A stretch of DNA of 64,000 nt, taken from positions 7,564,001-7,628,000 of the forward strand of contig NC_057765.1 in the NCBI RefSeq assembly GCF_010389155.1. The letters run 5' to 3'. The notes below the pieces were generated by a model. That model did not search any database. It was not told where the DNA came from and saw nothing but the letters and a program-made list of their open reading frames with translations. The DNA comes from Erigeron canadensis (lineage: Eukaryota; Streptophyta; Magnoliopsida; Asterales; Asteraceae). Shown one piece after another: positions 48,349-59,177 of this stretch (position 1 is its first letter; every line of letters starts with the position of its first letter). A program made the translations under genes and the position numbers.

Positions 48349-50160
48349 CAGTTTTCCCTCTTGGCCCCTATCTGGCTCATATGTAGGGTCATAATTATTC
48401 GGGTTTTGATTGTTTTCGTTTTTGTTTGTATGTAGGCCGCTGCTGCAGGTACAAGTGGGCATAATCCCAGACGTGCCACTTCTTCATCCTACACGGGTGA
48501 AGACACATCAGAAGCGGCTCAAGCTCAAGCCGCCATTGCTCCTGTCCCCGCACTCTCTGCTCACCAATGGCTTACTTGGCCTCGTGCCTCACAAGAGGAA
48601 AAAGCCGCGTACAATGCGAGGTTGGAAAAATTTCTCTCCAAAGATATCGAAAGATATCGATGAGCCCAGGTATCTCCCCTCTAGTATGCTTGACATGTTA
48701 GCGATACGGGGGGACATTGAAGGGTTTTTACGTTTGGTTGGGATGGAAAATGATGAAAGTGGGAATCCGAGGGATTAGGACTTTAGACTTTGGTTTGATA
48801 TTTTTGGTAATAGGGAGTCAGTTTGCAAGGAATGGTGCTTGGAATTTTACTCGACCATCAATGTTAGTAAAATTGATAAGGTTAAGGACATTTTCGCTGA
48901 AAAATGTATTCACTTCCGCTGTGGGGGTAAAGATAGGTCTTTAACCATTGCTGAGTTTGGAGTAGCCACCGGGATGTATACCCAGAATTTGTTAGAGAAT
49001 AATCCATTGTTCAGGAAGGTTCTTAGCAGGGGGGCCAGAACCGGGTTAGGGTTCGCAGATGGTGATCAAAAATCTTATTTCAAGCAGATTAGCGGTGGTG
49101 TTACTTGGGAAAATGGTATTGGGCGTGTCACATTAAGTCACCCATTTTGAGATTGTTTTTGAAAATGATAACTTACTTGGTTGTTCAAAGATCGAATCAA
49201 AGGGACAAGGTTTATCTAGAGGATATGTGGTTGCTTAGGTTGTTTCATGAGGGTGCCCCTTATAGGTCAGCTTGTGCACCATACATGGTGGCGAGGCATA
49301 TGGGAACCCGGGGAATGAGGGATCGGAAGCTAGTGTGTGGTCACTACATTGCAAGACTGGTTAAGTTTTTTGGATGTGAGAACGACAGGGCAAATGCGGT
49401 TTACAACTTGAACTGGAAGCTTATGAAAGAATTTGAGTACGCTGACTTGAAGCGTTTTGGTTTGTTAAAGAAACAGTCCCACAGGGATTTGTACTCTTTG
49501 ATTGATTTTGGTGATGATGCCCCCGAGGGTGAAGAGGGGGATGATGAGGATGATGAAGAAATGGAGGAGGCAGCGGAGGAAGAACTGGTTAGACGCCCTA
49601 AGCGTCGTGCTACTTCTACTGCAGGAGCTTCTTCTTCTTCTTCTGTTGTTCCAGCAGGTTTTGACTTCACCTCTCTTCAGTCTGTTGTGGATCGGATGTT
49701 TGAATCTCAGCAATCATTTCACACCCGCATGGATAGTTTCAGAGAGCAGGTTGGGGGAGATATGACTATGATGGGTTATGGGCTTGGGAGAGTGGTATAT
49801 GACTCGCGCCGTTACCAGCCCATGTGGGAGGCACAACTGAGAGGGCAGGACTTTAGCCCACCCGCTGATCTTCCCGACTATCGTCCACCCGCCATGTCTA
49901 TCCCGCATCAGAGAGTCGGTGGAGGTTTTTACTTTCCTCCCGAGCATGTGGTCGAGGAGCCTCCCCGTCACAATCCAGGGGCACTAGGACCGGATATGCC
50001 GGTCCAATTTGGTTCTTATACAGGTACTTATGCTTGCATGGACGTGACCCAGGCAGGAGCTTCTGAGCAGACTTATGCAGAACGGGTGGTTGGTTCTTTC
50101 TTTGACTATGGTAACCTTCCTGGTTACCAACACTACCCACCTCACCCTCCACCACAGTGA
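47973..50160 (+). pseudogene. Env-like / additional ORF downstream of pol, with predicted intron
   Basis: ATG at 47973 encodes MTRTGK. A GT-AG intron is predicted at 47991-48435, and AAAGTSGHNPRRATS follows in phase. Three lesions follow: a 10-bp tandem duplication at 48641-48660 shifts the frame, TAG lies at 48776-48778, and the frame changes again near 49100-49145. The last part is open to TGA 50158-50160. It holds a conserved-looking block (LEDMWLLRLFHEGAPY, GHYIARLVKFFGC), an acidic tract (49500-49590) and a Pro-rich tail. Position and spliced architecture match the env-like gene of Athila elements. No membrane segment is evident, so 'env' is by position only. Confidence 0.65.
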
Positions 50161-50586
50161 GTTTTATGCAGGTTGAAGAATGGAAAGCTGTCAGTTCGCT
50201 GTTTTTGATGGCTTGTATGATTTGTTTGAACAATTTCATTTTCCGTACTTTTAATTTCAATTTGGTTGTTTTGTATCCACCCTACGGGGTGATGAGACAT
50301 CGTATTTTCTTTCCATTTCCGTAGAATAATTAGGTTTGAATGTTGCATGCTTAACAATTATATTATTATGTTGGCTTTGTTTGTGTTCATGTGTGATAAC
50401 AAGGTTGTCATATGCATATGCTGGCAGTAAGTTCAGCGCTCATTATTATTGTTGGCATCATTCGCGCATGGAACACCACATCTACCCGGCAAGTTTTCTT
50501 GTTCTTATTTTTCTTTTTAGTTTACTTTTCCCTATTTCCCTTATTTGGCTTAGTTTCTTCGACATTGAGGACATTGTCCAACTCAA

Positions 50587-50617
50587 GTGTGTGTGTGTGG
50601 GGGGGGGGGGGGGGGGG
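50587..50617. repeat. (GT)n followed by a run of 19 G
   Basis: GT repeat at 50587-50598 and 19 consecutive G at 50599-50617, after the env-like stop. A long G-run could form a quadruplex with itself or be a sequencing-prone site. Confidence 0.85.
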
Positions 50618-51198
50618 TAAATAGGAAAAAGTCGGGTAATTTTTGAAAATTTTTGAAACTTTTGAAGATTTTTGCATGTTTGTCCTCGTAGTTAATTGCT
50701 TTTGTCACTTAATTATAGATACATATGAGCAATGTAACTACACCTTGGTAATACTTTTAATATGTGGAATGTGTTTTGATTGATTAACGTGGCATCCCTT
50801 CTGGATTAATAACATTGCTAGCATGCTTGTAGCATCAAAACACCAAAATTGTGAGACTGATTGATTCATTGTTAGTTATGATAGGTGTTACGGTTTTGGA
50901 ACTATTAACCTTGTGAATTTGTCCCTCTCTTAGGCTTTCGGATTTTATCCGGGAGTAAGGGTCTCTTTTTGAGCTCTGAACTAGGATGTGCAAGTTTGAG
51001 GTTGATTTTTCATTTCCGGATTATCTCATTTGCTATGAGTGTGCCGGTGATTGCGTTGATTCTAGAACTTGTCCTTGTTGATCGTTTCGTTATTTTGCTA
51101 TATGATGAAGAGGCAAATTTAGGATAAAACCTTTATTCTTTGTTTATTCACCCTTTGTTTAGTAAAAATCTGTTATGTTCATGTTTTGTAATGTGCTT

Positions 51199-51531
51199 TG
51201 TAACAACACGATCTTATCACTCTAATTCACATCAACAATGGCGGTTTAGTGCGTGTGTTTGTTCTTGGTGTTTGTGTGTGTGTTGAGAGAGAATTGGGAT
51301 CAAGTGTGTGTTATTCAGGTGTAATGGTATGAAAAATGTGTCAAGGTTTTTTTAATGTTATGCCAAGGTTATGATTTCTAAGGAATTGAGGGCTATTTAT
51401 AGTCTAGACTAACCAACTATGCTAATTATCACAATTAGCCCCTCAACCTTAGAAATCATCAACACATGACTTAACAACAAGTAAGTCCATAACTTAAATT
51501 ACAATGTATCACTATTTTTGGATTTCTAACA
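51199..51531 (-). mobile_element. Copia-like solo LTR inside the Athila-like element
   Basis: 333 bp, TGTTAGAAATCC...GTTGTTACA on the minus strand, with target duplication TGCTT (51194-51198, 51532-51536). A TATA box (CTATAAATAG, minus) lies near 51390-51400. Ends TGT...ACA are perfect inverted dinucleotide-type LTR ends. The short size and TGTTA start suggest Copia; this is inference. Confidence 0.85.
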
Positions 51532-51721
51532 TGCTTAGTAGCTAACTACACCGGTTAGTGAACCTCCCGTTGGAAACCCGTATGTTGCACTCCCTTTTAG
51601 TGCAAGAAACAATAGAAAACATGTTGTCACTAGCCTGTTCTTTGTTAATTAAATCCACTTAAATATAAACCATTCCTCACCATACCGATAGTCGACGTCC
51701 ATTGAGGACAAGCAAGGCTTA

Positions 51722-51735
51722 AGTGTGGGGGGATT
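51722..51735 (+). other. Polypurine tract of the Athila-like element
   Basis: AGTGTGGGGGGATT immediately before the 3' LTR. Confidence 0.8.
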
Positions 51736-53219
51736 TGATATGTCGTATTTTATGCCCATTTCCCATAGCTTAAAGTGTCGATTAGTGAGGTTTACGAGTC
51801 GTTTTCGTATACATTTGGTGCATTTATGGTATTTGTTAGTGTTTCAGGTGGAAAACAGGTACCAAGCGATATTTTGCAGAAAACGAAGTTTCTGGAGCAA
51901 AATGGGTGTTTACGGATGTTTCATGTGGCTCGTAAATGAAGAATTAAAGAAGTCAAACTGGTCAAAGAGGGTCAACGACAGAGTGCGACGCACCTAAGGG
52001 AGTGCGTCGCCGTTTATGTGTCGTGAAAATAAATGCTTCGCAGTTCAAGTAATGTGCGACGCACATTCTCTATAGGCGACAAGAGACCAGTCAACGAAGT
52101 CAAAGTCAATAAAAGTCAAAATGGATAGTGCGACGCACTTGGCAATGTGCGACGCACCTGGGCGCCGAATCTGCCCACTTTTCTGCATCATATAAATAGC
52201 TGCAAAAACATTCCAAAAATTTATCTTTCACTTTCCAGACGATTTTAAGAGCTTTTTCTAGGGTTTTTCTTATTTTTCATCATTTTGGAGGATCAAAGAC
52301 TCGTTCGGAATCATTTCGTTATTCGTTTTTCAATCCTTTGTATTCGGTAACAATGAATTCCTTCGTTTTGATTTGTTATTTCATATTTAGTATGAGAGGC
52401 TAATCGCCCTTTCATCCATCTTGATGGAGTGAGACATTATGTAGGGATTGGACAATATTTATTAATTCAAATGATTTGATTTAACGTTTTGTCGTGATCT
52501 TAATCTATTAATTCTTTGCTATTCAATTATTGATTGCGGATAATTTATGCTCATTGCTTAGTGACGACTAGGATTTGGGTATAAGTTATTTTGATTGCTT
52601 AGTTAGAAGCAATTGGTTCTATGACGGGTACAGTAGAGGGTAATCGATATTTGATAAGAATTAACGGGTTGACGGTTGGGTACAATCGATAGGCAAAATC
52701 GTTATCTGAAATGACCAAAACCATTGTTAAACTAGGGAAGTTATAAAAAGGCGTCCCGGGGTACCGGTCTTAATAATGAAACTAGTTTATACAAGAGAGT
52801 CGAACAAATTGTTAACTTGACGGGTACGGGGTTGGCGATTAATTTGAGTCTCGGTTATTTAATCACTAAATTGAATTTGAACTTCATCCAATGTGCAATC
52901 CTAACATTCTGTCGAGCGAAATCAAGATGGGTTACCTTTAAATTATTGTTTTCAACAACAAACTTCTCTTTCGATTAATCCTTTGGGATTACTGACTTTT
53001 CAAACTAACTACTTGCAACGTGGCAACTCGGCCAAAAAACCCCCATTTTTACTTGAATCATTTAACGTTTTACATATGCTTGTTTAAGTCCTTGCGAACG
53101 ATCTCGGCTTACTAGTTTTAACTATACTGCATGCGATCAGGTACACTGCCTGTGAGTGTGTAGTAGTCAGTCTTTCGGTAAATCGTGTTTATAAATTTAA
53201 AGCTAGATTTCGCACATCA
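51736..53219 (+). repeat. 3' LTR of the Athila-like element
   Basis: 1484 bp, nearly identical to the 5' LTR, including the GTGCGACGCAC array (51983-52157). Confidence 0.95.
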
Positions 53220-53272
53220 GGCCTTCGTCGCGACAGACCTTGCCCCTGAATGGGCTCCGCAGATTCCCTCGT

Positions 53273-55511
53273 TGTAACACCCCAATAAATTTAAGATAAA
53301 TAAATTAACCCCTTTTTATAGTTTTGATTTTAAATTAGTTTCCTAGTATTTTATTTTTGGATATGGGGTTAATTTAGTTGGAACTTTAACGGATAGCGGG
53401 TAAAAATACCCACAAAAGTTAGTCAAGGGCGTGGCACTCATAGAAAGTGCCAACCATTTGATTTTTCTACTTCTCACATTTTCACTCTTGTTCATCATCA
53501 TTCCTCCATGCAACTTCATCTCAATTCTTCCAAAATCAAAGACTAATTCTTTCAATCCAAGAATAAAAATCATAATAATAATCATCACCATCAAATAATC
53601 TCCATTCAAGAATTGAAAAGCTAGGGTTTGCGGGTTTTGTGGTGGTGGACGAAATTGCTAGAGAAAAGAAAGGAAGAAGAATTTTCCAACTTAAGTCTAA
53701 GCATTAACCTATTGTTTGTTGAGGTATTGAATTCCCCTAATTTAGTTTTTATCTTTCTTTTTGAATTTAGGGTTCATGGATGAACCAAAATGGGGGGTTT
53801 TTTTCTAGAAAATGAATTGTGGTTAATTTCTCCTAATTCCTTAGTTAACCTAGTTGTCATTGAGTTATATGATGTGTTTGATTATGAAATTGATAAGTTC
53901 AAAGTAATAATTTGAGTTTGTAAGAAAAGATAAAATTTTGCTAGTTATTGTAATGTGGTTGAAAAAGGTAAGATGAACTACCTAATATAGTTGTTAAAGG
54001 TGAAAGTAACTCAATGACAAATGGGTTGAGTTTCGGGTTTGGAAAAGGCTAGTGAATGAGAATTTGGTAATTTTTGAGCAACTAGATGAAATGGCCACAT
54101 GTTGGTGGTAAAATGAGATTTTTAGCAAAATGATAGATAATTGAGATTGATGAGTTAGAAAGATTGAGCTTTGTTAAGTGAAACTTAATTTTAAGCCAAC
54201 TCAAGGAAATTGAGTTTGGGTGAATAGGAATGCTAGTGAATCGTTAGTTTGGCTAAGTGAGTTAGCCAAGATTGTGAATAAAGTCTTATGTGCATATTGT
54301 ATTGAATTGATAGGTTGAAAACTTTGCACTTGTTGTTGCATTGTTGATTGTAGATAGTCACGGAGGAGGTGAGTTCTCTTGCATACTCTTATATATGCGT
54401 TGGGTCGATTACCATATGATGGTGGATTCTGTGTGTGGTAATCGATTTGGCGTTAGGGCCTAATTGAGGTCGGGGCCTAAGAACCCCATAGTTGATATGA
54501 GATAAAGGCCTAAGAACCTTTGAGGCCTAAGAACCTCTTGAGATTATTTTTTAGCGTATATGGATCCATGTATGTTTTGTTAGCGCAAAAGTGAGTATGC
54601 AAGTCTTTTGTGTTTTTGCCCTCCTTCGTATGTATAATTGTATGCAAGTTTATTCACTAAGCATTCGCTTACGTTTTAGTTGTTTAACATTTTATAGGTG
54701 GTTCCGGAAGAAGGAACTAGGTATTATTGATTTGAAGTTGTTGACTTGAAGTGTTAGTGACTTGAAGGTATTTGGTCATCCGTAGAAGAATGACATTTTG
54801 GTTAGAAACCTAGTTAATTCCCTCTCAAACTCTTGGCTCTTGATACATGTGTCTTTCGAATAAGAATGTTGTGTATGATGTATTTTAAGTCTTGAAGTCT
54901 TGACTATTATGGTGGATTGAAGTATAAATCATTTTGGAGTCAACTTGGTCATTTCGTCACTTTGGGTAAATGCGGGCGAGTGACCCGCTTGGTTGTTTTA
55001 GTGTAAATTTCAATGGTTAAAGTTTCGAATGTAGTAATTATGTTGTAAATTATGTCATGTGAAGGTTTGAAATCAAATTTGATGTGTGATGGAACTTGTG
55101 TTTGAGTTTGGAAAAGGTTGCAAATTGAGTTAATAGTCAAATTTGATGTTTTGTGTATGCAGTAAGAGTACAGACGCAGACACGGCTGACCGTGCTCAGC
55201 GTCTGCAGTATTTCCTCTTGGTGTTCAGTTTCTGAGAGCACGGACGCAAAGCAAGGTCAACTGTGCTTGCGGCCGCAGTCCCTCTGTCTTCGAGCAAAAT
55301 TTTTTTGAGTTTCATCCGATGTTTTCAAGGTCTGAAACTTATAGGATATGTTTATTATAACATATTAAGGTGTTCTAATTTGTTAGATTTTGAATTTGAA
55401 CATTTCGAGTTTTTCACTTTATTTTGTCTAAAATTTTTCTAAGTATGGATTGGTCAAATAAAGTCAACTTGTAAAAAAAAAAAAATGGTCGAGTCGAGTT
55501 GAGTTCTTTCA
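53273..55511 (+). mobile_element. Solo LTR, 2.24 kb, chromovirus (Tekay/Del)-like
   Basis: Begins TGTAACACCCCAATAAATTT and ends GAGTTCTTTCA, with perfect target duplication CTCGT (53268-53272, 55512-55516). Removing it restores continuity of the Tat element between its RNase H tether and integrase zinc finger. No internal coding region. The TGTAACACCC start and repeated 'ggcctaagaacc' segments (54455-54545) resemble large chromovirus LTRs; the family is inference. Confidence 0.85.
55160..55290. repeat. CG-rich near-palindromes in the 2.24-kb solo LTR
   Basis: CAGACGCAGACACGG against CCGTGCTCAGCGTCTG (inverted), then GAGCACGGACGCAAAG and TGTGCTTGCGGCCGCAG. A short GC-rich island in otherwise AT-rich DNA, similar in style to the arrays of the Athila-like LTRs. 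Confidence 0.6.
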
Positions 55512-56342
55512 CTCGTGTATTTCTCTGATTATCATCTCTGCTTGCTTAGGCCTTACACAACGAAGCCACGGCGTGACGAAGCCTTTTTTATATAATTTCT
55601 TGTCTAGGATTTTGTATTGTAGGGCTTTAACTCTTATTTTCCGGGCTTCGTCTTTATCGGCCGGGAGTATTCCACTTAGCAAGAATTCGTAGATGGGAGT
55701 CATCCAATTCTTTCCTTCCTCCTCCACGAGGTCCGAAACCTGTTTTTCTTCTATTGATCTTTCCTTCAGGACTTCTACCAGTACTTGTTTTCCTAAATGT
55801 CTAAATGTGAGCGAAGCTAACTTGCTCAAGGCACCTGCTTTTTTGTTCTGGTTTCTTCGAATGTGCTCTATCTCGAAATGACTGAAGCATTCTATCAATT
55901 CCCGCACCTTTTGTAGATATAGCTTTGTTGTTCCCTGCTTCGCATCGTACTCCCCTTTCACTTGACACGCCACTAACTAGGAGTCAACGTATGCATGGAT
56001 ATTGCGGATCTTCATATCTCTGGCCATTCGCAACCCTGCTAGTAATGCTTCATACTCGGCCTCGTTGTTGGTTACTTCGAACTCAAACCTCAGTGCATAA
56101 GTGAATTCTTTGTCCTCCGGGCTAATTAACATGAGGCCCGCCCCACAGCCGTCTGAACTGGCGGCCCCGTCAGTGTACAACTTCAAGGTGTCATGTTCGA
56201 CGCTTCCTATCACCTCCAACGATACAGAATGCATCATGGAGTTTTTTCCTTCATGGACTTCGGTAATGAAGTCAGACAACACATGTCCTTTAACTGCATT
56301 CCTTGCTCTAAATTCTATGTCATGTTCTCCCAACTCGATGGC
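55512..56342 (-). pseudogene. Archaeal-type RNase H and tether region of the Tat element
   Basis: KLYTDGAASSDGCGAGL, TNNEAEYEALLAGL and the YVDS motif give the acidic RNase H residues. A TAG at 55977-55979 and a TGA at 56343-56345 break the frame. The frame ends at 55512 (IHE), where the 2.24-kb solo LTR is inserted; it resumes at 53267. Confidence 0.85.
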
Positions 56343-58031
56343 TCACTTAGCTACTCGTCCTGATTTTTCCGGCTTCACCAGTATTTGTTTTATCGGTTTA
56401 TCGGACAAAACAACGATAGGGTGTGCCTGGAAGTACCTTCGCAACCTACGTGCTGCATGAACTAACGCCAGGGTAAGCTTTTCTAGCTCTGGGTAGTTGG
56501 CTTCTGCGCCTTGTAGGACCCTGCTTACGAAATAGATCGGGATTTGATGCCTATCCCTTTCCGCCACTAGTACTGCACTTACACATTCAGCCGGTGCTGC
56601 TAGATACACGAAGAGAGTTTCTTTTGGTCTCGGGGCCGTAAGTGTTGGCAGGTCTGCGATATATTCTTTCATTTGTTCTAGTGCTTTGTTTGCTTCGTCC
56701 GTCCATTTGAAGTCCTTGTTGCTGGCGCAGCCCTTCAATATCTTAAAGAAGGAGAGCTGCCTGTCTGCGCCCCTGGAAAGAAAGCGACTGAGTGCGACGA
56801 GTTTTCCGTTTAAGCTCTGGGCCTCCTTAATTGTTTTCAGCGTCGGGATCTGCTTTAATTTATTTATCTTCGAGGGGTTTGCATGGATCCCTTTGTTGGT
56901 GATATAATATCCTAAAAATTTGCCTTCCTCTACACCGATGGAGCATTTTTTAGGGTTCAGCTTCATGTTTATCCTACGAAGGTTCCCGAAGGTCTCGAGT
57001 ACATCCTCCATGAGGCCTTCCTCATCTCTGCTTTTGATGACCATATCGTCCACATATCCTTCCAGGTTCCTCCCTATTTGCGTTGCGAAGGCTTTATTGA
57101 CCAATCGTTGGTACGTTGCCCCTGCGTTCTTCAAACCAAATGGCATCTTTCTATAACAGTAGGTCCTCCTACTCGTGTAAAATGTTGTCTTATCTTCATC
57201 TTCTTCCTCCATTTGTATTTGGTGGTACCCTTTGTATGCATCCAGGAAACACTTTAGTTTATGTTCCGTCAGTGACTCCACCTTCCAATCAATTTCCGGC
57301 AGGGGATAGCAGTCTTTGGGGCAAGCCTTGTTTATGTTTGTGAAATCGACACACATCCGCCATCCCCCGTCCCCTTTTCTCACCATTACGGGGTTAGCGA
57401 TCCATATTGGGTAGGTGGACTCCCTTATCTTTCCGGCTTGCAACAGCTCCTCTACCTCCCTTCTGGCAGCTTCATCTCTGTCCGCGGAGAGACTACGCTT
57501 TTTCTGGTGAACCGGTTCTACATGCTTTCGCTCGTTCAAGCGATGCTCCGTCACGAAGGGCTTGCCTTCCAACGTGAGGATCCGAGGCACTCCGGTCATG
57601 TCTTTGTATTCCCAAGCGAAAATGTTCATGTTCGCCTGTAGCAATTTTCGGAGCTTGTGTTTGCATCCATCCGAAAGGTGCACACCAATAGAGATTGTTT
57701 GGTCAGGGTAATCAGGGTTGATTATGACCTTCATCGTATTTTCCTTTTCTTGCGTATCCTTCGGGACGGACGGGCTTGCGTCGTCGCCCCTTTTTACGTC
57801 ACTGACTTGCTTAGTTGCCTCGTAGGTGGAGGGGATCGTTCCTATCCCTGTCTCGGATCGAAACTTTATAAGCTTGTGAATTACTAAGGGCACCATCTCC
57901 AGCTTTTGCATTGCGGTTCTCCACAGGAGAATATTATAGGGTGAAGGGGAGCGCACTATCGAAAGATCCAGGGTCTCAGTTCTTTCATGTGTTCCGTCGC
58001 TGATGGTGATGTCTAAGTCGATTTCCCCCAA
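56343..58031 (-). pseudogene. Reverse transcriptase / RNase H of the Tat element
   Basis: Open for 562 codons: end of protease, RT (WRMCVDFTNINKACPKD, CFLDAYKGYHQI, RKMPFGLKNAGATYQ, active site YVDD) and the first RNase H (FVYLAAPAECVSAVLV, VLSDKPIKQIL). The RT active site is intact. The flanking lesions show the gene is dead as a whole. Confidence 0.9.
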
Positions 58032-58361
58032 CGGCCATGCGTGTTCTCCCGAGAAGCCAATTAACGGGCCCCGAGGGTCTATCTTTCAGGCTCACAAGGC
58101 GTCTGGTAGTTTGAGGAAGCAGTGCTCAAAGATCACGTCACACTCACTCCCACTATCTAAGTAGACCCTTCTCACTTCGATGTTGAACACCGTGGTTTGA
58201 ATAATGAGGAGGTTGTTGGATGGTTTGTCCTTTCCCAAGGGAGGGAAATAGAAACCTTCTGTCTCGATCCGACACGGATCTAGGTGACTGGTGGTTCCTT
58301 GGCTGATCGCCAGGGCTGCCCTTCTGTCCTTTAGGGGCCTGCTCTTGTTCTTCTTCACCAT
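58032..58361 (-). pseudogene. Protease remnant of the Tat element
   Basis: VRRVYLDSGSECDVIF carries the aspartic protease DSG motif. Two TGA stops near 58083-58096 separate it from RT. No gag domain precedes it: the frame starts abruptly about 75 bp from the LTR, so a deletion fused the leader to protease. Confidence 0.8.
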
Positions 58362-58417
58362 TTATTGAGGCGTGAGTTCACAAAAATCTTTTTCGTGGGT
58401 TCTTGATTCTAGATGGG

Positions 58418-58437
58418 GTCCCATGGACGGCGCCAAA
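58418..58437 (-). other. Primer-binding site of the Tat element
   Basis: Immediately inside the 5' LTR: TTTGGCGCCGTCCATGGGAC on the minus strand, of the TGGCGCCGT type found in Tat/Athila elements. The priming tRNA is not assigned. Confidence 0.7.
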
Positions 58438-58841
58438 TGTTTCTACACCAAACCGAGATTAGGTTTAGAAGGGGGATGATGGGTGTTTTTGGTTGTTTGT
58501 TGGCGATTCCCCGAAGGTAGAGTGAATCTCTTTACGCCAATTGATATATGTGTATATCTTGTTTGAGCGTTCCAAGGATCTGATTGGTTATGTCGAGGGT
58601 GTGTTGTATATGAAATGACGCCTCATCACGTCCCTTTTATATGAACGTTTTAGGCTTGGGAAATAGGCCAAGATTTAGGGTTTTCTTCAAGGGATATTAT
58701 TTCCATAAATGTCGGCCTTTTGATAAGAACAAATCTCTATTTTGTAGGGAAACAATTCTTATCCTTTTTAATCTTTCGTGCGTCTTTTGTTACACGCGAC
58801 CTTCGTGACACACTTCGTGACTCAGACATGGTTTGTCATTA
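58438..58841 (-). repeat. 5' LTR of the Tat element
   Basis: Matches 37311-37714 at full length. The outer terminus reads TAATGACA where the partner has TGATGACA, a G-to-A change in the canonical TG. Confidence 0.92.
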
Positions 58842-58846
58842 CAAGG

Positions 58847-59177
58847 TCGTCTAGGGGTTCGTAACTATACATAATTCTAAACAATAAAGTAATAGTTTGT
58901 AAATTTGAAATATTATTACAAACACAATTAATTTCATTTCACATAAATAATTAATACTCCGTACATTACACAACCAACATGAATACTGACCCGACCACAC
59001 TATACGGGTATAATGCTACTTATCACTTAATCATCTTATATTTAACACAAAATCATTACAATCCATTAAACCTACGAATTCATTAAACTTGCATCACGTT
59101 TTATTATTTATATAGCCTTCATCACACACGCACATATATAAATAAATATATATATATTCTGCATTTCCTTTTGTTTT
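58847..59177. other. Spacer downstream of the LRR-only gene
   Basis: 3' flanking DNA of the minus-strand LRR gene; AT-rich, nothing else seen. Confidence 0.5.

Larger units (their letters stand above)
40047..53219 (+). mobile_element. Athila-like Ty3/gypsy retrotransposon, 13.2 kb, inserted in the Tat integrase
   Basis: LTRs at 40047-41529 and 51736-53219 with target duplication GGCCT (40042-40046, 53220-53224). I count about eight substitutions and one 1-bp indel between the LTRs (about 0.6%), so the insertion is young. Order is gag, protease, RT, RNase H, integrase, then an env-like ORF, the Athila layout. Despite the young LTRs the coding region has several stops, a frameshift, a deletion in RT and changed catalytic residues, so it could have moved only with proteins supplied by another copy. 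Confidence 0.95.
37311..58841 (-). mobile_element. Tat-lineage Ty3/gypsy retrotransposon, interrupted by two later insertions
   Basis: 404-bp LTRs at 58438-58841 (5' in element orientation) and 37311-37714 (3'), with target duplication CAAGG at 37306-37310 and 58842-58846. About 14 differences between the LTRs (3.5%, counted by eye, mostly transitions) point to an older insertion. With the inner elements removed, the element is about 6.1 kb. Pol order is protease, RT, RNase H, extra archaeal-type RNase H, integrase; the extra RNase H marks the Tat lineage. Gag is missing: only about 60 bp separate the primer-binding site from protease sequence. Several in-frame stops make it non-autonomous. 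Confidence 0.92.

Noticed and set aside
49401..49765. Ser-rich and Leu-rich frames overlapping the env-like ORF
   Set aside because: Shadows of the acidic GAA/GAT tract in other frames.
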